Shown here: positions 9,669 to 18,509 of the stretch, one piece after another
How positions within the stretch are numbered: position 1 is the stretch's first letter
Layout: each line of letters opens with the position of its first letter
NCBI GenBank assembly: GCA_905397405.1
Contig: CAJPVJ010000245.1
Location: 1-30,690, forward strand
Direction: 5' to 3'
DNA: 30,690 bases
Origin: Oppiella nova
Taxonomy: Eukaryota; Arthropoda; Arachnida; Sarcoptiformes; Oppiidae
Position numbers and translations under genes: made by a program
The notes under the pieces: model-generated
What the model saw: the letters and a program-made list of their open reading frames with translations, nothing else
Database searches by the model: none
Told to the model about the DNA's origin: nothing

Positions 9669-10468
9669 ATGTCTGGTTTTGATTGCAATCGGTTTGTGAA
9701 TCTCTCGGCCATCGATGGCTTAGGAGATGAGCTCAAGTGTGGCATCTGTTTGAATATCTTGAACAAAGCGGTGACCACCAAATGCTTGCACACCTTCTGC
9801 CGTAAATGTCTCAAGAAATCCGTCACAAAGTATGGTCGCAAAGAGTGTCCTAAATGTGGACAATCATTGGCCACAAGGAAGAGACCAATAACAAAGCGGT
9901 GACCACCAAATGCTTGCACACCTTCTGCCGTAAATGTCTCAAGAAATCCGTCACAAAGTATGGTCGCAAAGAGTGTCCTAAATGTGGACAATCATTGGCC
10001 ACAAGGAAGAGACCAATCGATGACTTGAATGATGAGAATATGATACTCATTGGAAACGATGTTTTGGTCCACAAGAATATGACGGCCAGTAATATCATCT
10101 CTAATGTCTTGCGGATCAGATGTGATTACCAATGGAATGGGTGTGAAGAGGTGATGGCATTAGAACCACTGTCTGCCCATCTGGAGGCATGTGGCCATAA
10201 GACATGCCAAACCTGTGGACACATTGTTGGGAAGACACCCGAAGACCACAATTGTATTGAACTGCTGAAGAGAGACAAGGATTTATTGACACAAAGGGTA
10301 TCCGAACTGGAGATCAGAAACCAGGAGTTGAGTGAGGCATTAGATTTTGAGAATATGTTGGATGAAAGCAATGACAGCAAAATACAAGAATCGGATGACT
10401 GGACAGTGTCTCTCTCGGCTCCCTCAGCACTCTCGACACTCAATGAAACCAATACTGATGATGAATAA
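9669..10468 (+). CDS. RING / TRAF-type zinc-finger protein (probable E3 ubiquitin ligase), frame broken by a 128-bp duplication
   Basis: ATG is at 9669. The RING domain is CGIC, then CLHTFCRKC, then CPKC, a C3HC4 pattern at about residues 24-65. The frame then enters a perfect second copy of 128 bases (9890-10017) and stops at 9900-9902. If one copy is removed, the frame runs unbroken to TAA at 10466-10468, giving 223 aa. In the continuation, CDYQWNGCEEVMALEPLSAH plus later Cys residues resembles a TRAF-type finger. This is followed by CQTCG, a predicted coiled coil (about residues 150-185) and an acidic Ser/Thr-rich tail. RING plus TRAF-type finger plus coiled coil is the layout of TRAF-like and NRDP1/RNF41-like ligases, which transfer ubiquitin from E2 enzymes. 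The exact orthologue is not identified. I think the intact gene is real and the break is a sequence-assembly fault. Confidence 0.8.
9762..10017. repeat. Perfect tandem duplication, 2 x 128 bp, inside the RING gene
   Basis: Bases 9762-9889 recur without mismatch at 9890-10017. The flanks differ on both sides (9761 vs 9889, and 9890 vs 10018), so unit and period are exactly 128. The unit covers most of the RING domain. Because 128 is not divisible by 3, it shifts the frame. Confidence 0.95.
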
Positions 10469-10705
10469 TGCCTACCAGTGATCACTGGGCTATTAATAGA
10501 CAAAATTCTATTCATTTTAGTGTTTTTTCAATTCAGTTTCATTTTCATTAACTTTTAATTCATTTATTATTTATTAATCTAAATACTTTATACAGTATTA
10601 TATTATAAATTCTGTAATTCATAGAATTTTTCACTGATTCTTTGTAGCAAACACAATACCTTAATTTGATTCAGATGTTACAGATGATTCAGATGTATAA
10701 CTGTG

Positions 10706-10736
10706 AATAAAAACTTTTTTGATATTTGTCAATAAA
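10706..10736 (+). terminator. Poly(A) signals of the RING gene
   Basis: AATAAA occurs at 10706-10711 and at 10731-10736, about 240-265 nt after the stop codon. The rest of 10469-10885 is AT-rich 3' UTR and intergenic DNA with no gene seen. Confidence 0.5.
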
Positions 10737-10885
10737 ACATTTTTACCATTTAAAAATTATTTTGTTTAAGAATTATAAACAATTGTTTAATTCTGAATAT
10801 TAATATAGTATTTAATTCACGTTTAATTATACTGTTAATTACAATTACAATAGTTTTATATCAATTATAATAAACAAAAAAGTTG

Positions 10886-12350
10886 TCAAATGAATCCATA
10901 CGTAGCGTAAAGTTGTTGCAGAAGTTCATCCTTTCGTAGTTGTGGTAAAAACGATGATTTCAAAGCATTTATATTCTGGACATTTGACATCAATTCATAA
11001 TTAGCCGACAATTCTGTAATCAGACAATACTTACGGCTCGAGTGAAGTGGAGTTCATTTAATCCCAATTTAGTGAGGAATCTGTATTCGGCGTCAAGAGT
11101 GCAGTCAAATACCGTCGGATCGTCTTTATTGATGGAGAAGTTGGCGCCCTCTTCGGCCAGTTTGAGGATCGGGTGTCTGACCGATGGGTCGACACCACCC
11201 GTAAAATAGCTGGAGTGCGGACACGTCTCGAAGTGAATGTTTTGAGCCAAACACTTCAGGTACACATTGCTATCGAGTACACCATTATACCCGTGTCCTA
11301 TTCGCTCGGCGTGTAGGCGCTCCACAGCGAACTCAACGTTAACAGCGGGTCCCACTTCTCCCGCGTGGACTGTCCGATGAATACCCAACTCCTTTGCCTT
11401 CGTGAACGTATTGATCACATCCTCATTGAACGAATGCGTTACCGTTGAGTGTCTGTTCTCAGGACCCGCTATATCAATGCCAACGACACCCTTATCTCTA
11501 AACTGTTGCACCAATTCTAGCACTTCTTTATCCCATTCTAGAAAAGTTTGGTTTCATTTGATTCGTAAATAAGAAATTCATTGATTGAATACAGAAATTG
11601 TGAAATACCGGGGAATTGAGTCATACACGAGAGTATAAGTGAAGAGTAAACTCCGAACTCCTGTTCCCCTCTCTTCAGACCCTTTAACACACTTTCGATC
11701 ACTTGATTAGGAGTGCATGGGTTGGCGGGATGTGTGTACTTTTCTGTGGGTATATCTTCGCTGAAGTTTCCCTCTTCTCTCCACACGTTCTCCACTGTAT
11801 TGGAGGACAGTTGGGGTGACATCCGAACCTCGAAGTACAGAACCCCTTCTTTTGCCTCGTCTTCACATAATTCATATGCGATTCTCTCGAGTATATCGGC
11901 GTCACCACTGAATAAAGTCATCATGGTTATTTGATGGGTATAAAGTTCTATATCGAAATTATTGATTCAAAATACTAACACAAAAATCTTGTAATAATCA
12001 GATATCAAATTCAAGCATTCCTTAAGAGTTTCTGGTTTTTTCATGACATAGACATCTTTTAACTCATCGAAAGTTCCGTTTGGCGTTAGTTTTATGCCTT
12101 TGTGTCAAAATATAACACTTGAATAGTTTTGGTAATTCAAATTCAATGCATTATTCTTTGATTACCCTTTTTCTGTGAATATTCCCATATTGTGGTCAGT
12201 CTGACAGACCCTTCGAAATGGAGGTGCAGTTCCACCTAAATTTAAATATACATTTTTATTTAGTAATTAAGTTTTATATTTTATATTATAACTGACTCTA
12301 GATTTCGGAACTTTTTTAACGTCGATTAGTTTTCTTAACAGTGATGACAT
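10886..12350 (-). CDS. Adenosine deaminase, paralogue a, six exons
   Basis: Complement of 12297-12350, 12166-12235, 11980-12097, 11609-11907, 11035-11537 and 10886-10975. The phases agree and the total is 377 aa (human ADA 363). It deaminates adenosine and deoxyadenosine to inosine and deoxyinosine in purine salvage. Metal-dependent active-site motifs are present: VELHLHFEGS (His22 and His24), IHRTVHAGE (His238 and Glu241), RIGHGY (His262) and NKDDP (Asp319-320), plus GIDIAGPE. The residue after the H-x-H-F metal motif is Glu where human ADA has Asp19, which contacts the ribose. No signal peptide is visible, so it is probably cytosolic ADA rather than the secreted ADGF/ADA2 type. It sits head-to-tail with a second ADA gene whose exons have the same boundaries. 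Confidence 0.93.
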
Positions 12351-12815
12351 GGCTAATAATTGTAACTTAATCTGTCACTCAATGCTTTATATATATATTG
12401 TATATAATTTTTGAGATTAAAAACTTTAATTTATGATTTGAAAATAAATTTCTCACTCGAGTGGAAATTAACTTTAAATAAATTTATCAGAAATAGTAGC
12501 GTCTTTTAAACGTTTACCAATTAATCATTACTATCACACTATAAATATTAACTGAACCTTGAGATAAACATTTTTGTGATATCAATGATTTACTTTTATT
12601 AATAAAATATTCAACACAATTTCATCATACAAATTCATATTTATTGCATTTGCTTACAAATCAATACAGATTAAAATAAGTCAATAATAAATTCAGTTAT
12701 CAAAGTAATTGGAATTTAAAAAGTGATTACAATAATGTTAGTAATGTTTAGTAACATTAATGAATTTATTTCATAATCACTTGTTGTACAAAATATATAA
12801 ACTTAAGAGATTTTG
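12351..12815. other. Spacer between the two ADA genes
   Basis: AT-rich DNA of 465 bp with no open frame of note. It contains the 3' end of paralogue b (poly(A) signal at 12765-12770 on the minus strand) and presumably the promoter of paralogue a. Confidence 0.55.
12765..12770 (-). terminator. Poly(A) signal of ADA paralogue b
   Basis: TTTATT on the plus strand is AATAAA on the minus strand, 46 nt after the stop codon. Confidence 0.55.
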
Positions 12816-14873
12816 TCAATTGATTCCATACACAGAGTAGAGTTGTCTCAAGAGCTCATCCTTTTCTTTTTGTGGTAAAAACGATGCTTTCATTGCATTG
12901 AAATTCTGAACAAACAAAAACCAATTCAACTAAAACTCAATTAAGAAAACCTCATAAATACTGACGGCTCGCGTGATGTGGACCTCATTTAAGCCCAATT
13001 GTCGGCAATAGTCGTACTCCTGGTCCAGAGTGACGGCCGTAACGGTCGGATCGTCTTTACTGATGGAGAAGTTGGCGCCGTCTTCGGCGAACACAACGAT
13101 TGGGTTTCTATTGTCCGGACGTATAGAACCCGTGAAATAACTAGAATAGGGACAGACCTCGAAGTGCACGCCATCCCTCAGACATCGCTTATACATGTCC
13201 TCGTCATAGATGACACTATATCCGTGTCCAATGCGTTCGGCAAACATCGAGTCCAACGCGAACTCCACATTAGCCGCCGGTCCGGCCTCTCCCGCGTGAA
13301 CTGTGCGGTGAATCCCTAACTCTTTGGCGGCCGTGAAAGCCATCACTTCGTTCGGAGTGAAGCTATGAGTGGACAATGGGTTCATGTCTTCCTGTCCGGC
13401 GATATCAATGCCAACAACGCCTTTGTCTTTGAACTCTTGTGCCAATTGTAGCACTTCTTCACTCCATTCTTAAAGAAAAACAAAAATATTCACAAAATAA
13501 GACACAAAACTCATGTGAAATACCGGGGAAACCGCAGACACACGACAGTATGAGTGTCGCGCGAATTCCGAAGTCTTGTTGTCCTCTCTTAAGACCTCTG
13601 AGAACGGATTCGACCACTAGTTTGGGTGGACAGGCATCGGGATGATTGGCCGCCACAATGGGACTGTTGTTCCCTTTCTTGACGGTATTAGAGCCGAGAT
13701 GTGGGGAAGTCCTCAACTCGAAGTAAAAGACCCCTTCTTTGGCCTCATCTTCGCATATCTCATACGCGCACCGCTCGAGAGCATCCGGGTCTCCACTAAC
13801 GCACAAGACATCAATTATAGCACAATTGAACACATATTATGGTTAGAGATCGAGAGAATATATTTGAAAAATTAAATTTTTTAGTAGTCATTAGTTCTCA
13901 ATTAACAATTTCAATAAATTACTAAAACTAATAGTTTAGTCATTTTATACATGTGTTAAAAATAATGTGGAAAAATATACTTAAGTTACAGGCAATAAGA
14001 AATACTTTCTAATAGGAATAAACACTTAAAAACTGTTACTGGTATATGAATGTGCTGGAAACTTTCAAGAATTACAAAACTTGAAGCATGGAAAAAACTC
14101 AAAAATAATTTTCTAAAAGATATCCACCCTGATCATAATCATAATCGATGTACTCACACAATAAACTTGCCGTAATGTTGCAGAATACTCAAGAAGTCGG
14201 CTAACTTTCCCGGCTTTTTAATCACACAATACTCCATGAGTTCATTGAAAGTGCCATTTGGTGTCAATTTGATGCCTTTTGGGACACAATTAGCAAATGA
14301 CTACAACTTTCGCAATATATTCTTCACATGGATTCACTGGTTTCGGGAACTATACCTTTTTTGTGACACAACTCCCATACAGTGGATAATCGCACAGAAC
14401 CTCCCAAATGCAGGTGTAGTTCCACCTGAAAGTAGCTATTTGTTTAGTTTATGATCAGTGTAAATTGCAATCATTAGCAATAATATTACAGCATTTCCTA
14501 TTAAATCATAACTTTTTACACTACATCTATTAAATACAATGCAATATTCAAATTAAATTAAGAATTGTCAAAAATGTTCATGTACACTTCAATTATAGAA
14601 AGTATCATTAGAATTGTTGACTCGAAAATAGTGTCAAAAGTAGTAATTATTAGTAGTTATTGATTTAAATGTATAATTAGACTCATGTCATCACAATTAC
14701 CCACACGATAGCACGAGTGTTGAGCACAGAATCTACAGAATCTCAGAATCGACCCAAAAGTGCTATCGTGTGAGCAATGCATTCATGCAGTCATTAATGA
14801 CAGGAATGTGTTTTACTCGAGATTTGGGCACTTTGTTAGTGTCCAACAGTTTACGAGTCAACTGTCCGTTCAT
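12816..14873 (-). CDS. Adenosine deaminase, paralogue b, six exons
   Basis: Complement of 14817-14873, 14356-14425, 14158-14275, 13524-13795, 12966-13468 and 12816-12905, giving 369 aa. Exons 2, 3, 5 and 6 have exactly the same lengths (70, 118, 503, 90 nt) and phases as in paralogue a, so this is a tandem gene duplication. Motifs: VELHLHLGGS (His23, His25), IHRTVHAGE (His230, Glu233), RIGHGY (His254) and SKDDP (Asp311-312). All metal and catalytic residues are kept, but the ribose-contact Asp of human ADA is Gly. Exon 4 is 27 nt shorter than in paralogue a, in the variable loop after the ELRTSPHL strand. It is likely an active purine-salvage deaminase, though the Gly change could alter substrate preference. 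Intron 1 is 391 bp, the longest of the gene. Confidence 0.93.
14702..14772. repeat. 13-bp perfect inverted repeat in ADA-b intron 1
   Basis: CACACGATAGCAC at 14702-14714 is matched by its exact reverse complement at 14760-14772, with a 45-bp spacer containing short CAGAATCT-like direct repeats. It could fold as a hairpin or be the relic of a tiny inverted-repeat element. No target-site duplication is evident. Confidence 0.6.
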
Positions 14874-15536
14874 TTCAATCAGTATTGACTGGCAATCACT
14901 TGAGTATTAATATTAATATTGAAATTCAATTATAGTGTGCATCCAATTGTATGCAAACTATTTAGACACACATTCACAGCACCACTAAAGTGACTAAACT
15001 TTGTTCACAAAGTGTATAAAAGTTGAGATAATTGTGCACTATTTGCTAAAAAAACATAATCCATTCACGTATAATGTATTTGCAAACACTTTTAGCACAC
15101 AAACCAAAGCCGGCGTTCAGTACAGCACTGAAAGCATTGTCAGCCGTTGTTTGGCAACACACACCCCTACCATAAAAGTGGGTCACTATATACGTGAATA
15201 ATACAGCAAACTATTGCAACAGTGTTTTATTAGGTGACGATCACGTGATCACATGACACAGTATTGCAGTTTCATAGGCATTGCATTGCCTTTCGTTCAT
15301 TCATTGAAATGAGTGTCAGATTGTTGTGAACGTAACGTTCGCTTTGATTGCCATTTGAATCCATTGCTAACCATTGGATTCATTAGTATAACCACTGATT
15401 CTTGAGGTAAGAGTACATCCGTTCAGACCACTAGTCAATAGCCTGTCAACTGATCCACGCATTCACCACTCAATTGACGAAAAGTAACTGTTTTTGTGTT
15501 TATAAATATCCATTGATTTGATTGACGATTAAAGCG
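14874..15536. promoter_or_regulatory. Bidirectional promoter region of ADA-b and CUL1
   Basis: These 663 bp separate two divergent starts. The notable element is a 12-bp palindrome at 15239-15250 centred on TCACGTGA (15241-15248), an E-box of the USF/MiT-TFE type. An open frame at 15001-15201 has no domain and unusual composition for a gene here, so I do not call it. Confidence 0.45.
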
Positions 15537-18390
15537 ATGGTCAGAGGAAAAGGTAAGCATTGATGGCATTGTCTTGTCTTAAGATTATATGTATTCGTGC
15601 TATGAGTAGACATGTGTTTGCTTTGTGTGTCTTAAGCGACCAATTGGTAGCCATTGTACTGATGGTGTGTTTGTATGGCATGAATAGCAGCGAAGAGGCC
15701 GTCGACCAAAGACAAGGACAACGCGATGGACGAGGAATTCATGGAACAGTTCGACAGAACCATTGCCGGCATCTTCGCCGAGAAGAAGACACCGATGACT
15801 CAGGACGAGTACATGTCGTGCTATAGTCTCATCCATAACAAGTGCACAAACATGAGGTCCGACTCGAATGGTGTCCACAAAAGTACACAAAACAATAACC
15901 CGAACATCAAAGAAGTGATTTATAAGAAGATCCAGAAGTTCTTCAAGACTCACATCGAAGGCCTGCGACAGGTATGCAGTCATTACTATTGGCACTCGTA
16001 TTGAGTGTCTTATGAATGGCATTGAATGGTGTGTTTGATTGATGTCTTGTTTGTATGGATGCCATAGAAATGCAATTCATATCCAGACGAGGAGTCTTTG
16101 CTCGACTTCTACACCAAACAGTGGGAAGAATACAAGTTCTCATCCAAAGTGCTGAACGGTGTCTGCAGTTATATCAACCGTTTCTACTGCCAGTCAAACA
16201 CCGAACGCCATATCTCTGAGATCCAGGTGTTGGCCAAACTCGAGTGGAAGGACAGCCTATTGCACGACTTCGGGCGCAAAGTTTGTAAGTCAGTCCTCAA
16301 ACTCATCGAAAAGGACAGAAACGGTGAACATATTAACACTCGACTCGTGAGTGGTGTTGTCGACTGTTTCGTGGAATTAAGTCAAATCAACCGCGAAGTC
16401 GATGAGGACACCAACAGAGTCTTCGAGGAGTCCTTTCAGATCCCATTCATTCAACAGACCCTCGAGTTCTATACCAACGAAAGTAACACTTTCTTAGAGC
16501 AGAACTCGTTCACAGACTATATGTTTAAGTGTTCGGTGCGTCTGGAGGAGGAACGGGATCGCGTCAAACGCTACCTAAATGAGCGCCTGTTGACGCCGAC
16601 CATCGAAACGGTGGAAAACGCGCTCATTGTCCAGAAAATCGATAAATTCATCGAAGAGTTTCAGAAGTTATTAGTCGGCGATAACATCGACAGTATGTCT
16701 TAGTTTTTCATTTATTTAAAAGTGTTTTATTAACTATTGGTGTGTTTTGTGTCAGAACTGGCCGTCCTCTACAAACTGGTGATACGAGTGGACAAAGCGA
16801 TCGTACAGTTGTGTCAGTTCTTTAAAGACCACATCATTAAAGACGGCAAAGAGGCCGTCGAGAAGATCGCCGACAAGGCGTCTGACGACCCGATCCTATT
16901 CGTCGAAACCATTTGGAGTGTTTACGATAAGTACAGGAATTTGTTGGAAAAGGCGCTCCAATCGGACGCTCAGTTCTTCAAGTCATTGGACGCGGTATGT
17001 CTTCTCGTGTCTGTAGTGTTATTCATTGATTCTAATGATTGCTTTTATGGTAGGCTTCCATGGATTTTGTGAACATAAACAAAGTGACCGAAGCGTCGCC
17101 CATAATGTCTAAGAAAACGCCGGAACTGTTGGCGAAATACTGTGATGTGTTGCTGAAGAACAAAGCGAAGCAAATGGAAATCAATGAATTGGAGACCAAA
17201 CTGACGCAAGCGGTGACCATCTTTAGGTTCATCACCGATAAGGACGTCTACAACAACTTCTACCTGAGATTAATGACTCAGAGACTGCTTCAGGACACGT
17301 CGGCCAGCGCTGACGCTGAGCTCCTTGTGATAAGTAAACTGAAGGTGCGTTTGATTTGTGGTGTATTGTATCGATTGTATTAATGGATGCATTTGATGTC
17401 TAATAGGAAGCGTGTGGTGTGGAGTACACGAGTAAACTTCAGCGCGTCTTTCATGACGTCCAACTCAGCGAAGAACTCAACAAACAGTTCACGAGTGCCG
17501 TCCGACTGGACATCGACCTGTCCGTGAAGGTGATCAGTGGTGCGGCGGCGCCCTGGGGTACTGTCAACTACGACTTCAGTCTCCCTCAAGAGTTGGCATC
17601 GGGTGTGCAGAGCTATACCGCGTTCTACATAACCAAACATCAGGGTAGGAAACTGACCTGGGCGTACCCGAGGTCCAGGGGCGACGTTATCTATCGGTGC
17701 AGCGGAAAGGTGTACACATTCAACACCAGTGTATTCCAGATGGCGATTATGCTTTTGTTCAATTCCACGGATCAGTTGCGGATCCAAGACATTGTCGACA
17801 GCACTGATATTAAAATAGAGATTTTGGTTCAGATTATGAAGATCTTCCTGAAGACCAAACTATTCACGAGTGCCACACATGAGGACAGTCTCATCGATGA
17901 GAGTGTCATTAAACTGAACACACAGTATAGGAATAAGAAGTTGCGAATCAACATCAATATGCCCATCAAAGCTGATGCCAAGGAAGACGATGATAGGGCG
18001 CACCGGGAGATCGACGAGTCCCGCAAATATGTGATTGAGGTATGTATGCGCACAAATCAGTAGATTATTTGTAAAATTGCAAACTTTTTAATTGATTTCG
18101 TAATTGATTTGTTTGTTTGAATCATAGGCCGCCATCGTTCGCATAATGAAAACTAGAAAAACACTCAAACATCAGGAACTAGTGGGCGAAGTACTGAACC
18201 ACATCGGCGCCAAATTTGCCCCAACAGTCCCAATGATTAAGGTATGCAACCATCGAGTGATTTGGTGTTTGCAACTTATTTATGATTGGATTTTGTTTTG
18301 TTTATACAGAAAGGAATCGAAGAACTCATTTCGCGTGAGTACTTAGAAAGAGACACCAATCAGAGGGATGTCCTCAACTATTTAGCGTAA
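15537..18390 (+). CDS. CUL1: Cullin-1, SCF ubiquitin ligase scaffold, eight exons
   Basis: Model: 15537-15552, 15691-15971, 16068-16692, 16756-16994, 17054-17344, 17407-18039, 18128-18241, 18310-18390. All are GT-AG with matching phases, giving 759 aa (human CUL1 776). Cullin-1 holds SKP1/F-box substrate receptors at its N-terminal repeats and the RBX1 RING at its C-terminal domain. CUL1 rather than another cullin is indicated by [46 protein letters not shown] and [17 protein letters not shown]. The neddylation site motif [16 protein letters not shown] is present (Lys about 703), and the protein ends ...NYLA as cullins do. Exon 2 has a tandem TAGCAG acceptor: starting at 15688 instead adds one Ala. 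The N-terminus ([16 protein letters not shown]) is a lineage-specific lead. Confidence 0.95.
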
Positions 18391-18444
18391 AATGGATCAC
18401 AAAATATCATTTATTAATTCATTTTTTCATAACAAACAAATTCT

Positions 18445-18463
18445 AATAAAAATGGTGTTTATT
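18445..18463. terminator. Facing poly(A) signals of CUL1 (+) and DSTYK (-)
   Basis: AATAAA at 18445-18450 serves CUL1, 55 nt after its stop. TTTATT at 18458-18463 is AATAAA on the minus strand, 47 nt after the DSTYK stop. Because cleavage occurs downstream of each signal, the two transcripts should overlap tail to tail. Confidence 0.6.
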
Positions 18464-18509
18464 AAAGATATATATATAATAAAAGCTAATTTTTTTTGCT
18501 AAAAATGTG

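Noticed and set aside
15001-15201. Open frame of 66 codons between ADA-b and CUL1
   Set aside because: Starts at a TTG, has no recognisable domain and sits in a promoter region.
4841-18390. A co-regulated DNA-repair or ubiquitin gene cluster
   Set aside because: MSH2, ADA, CUL1 and DSTYK act in unrelated processes and lie on mixed strands. Nothing beyond proximity supports a system.
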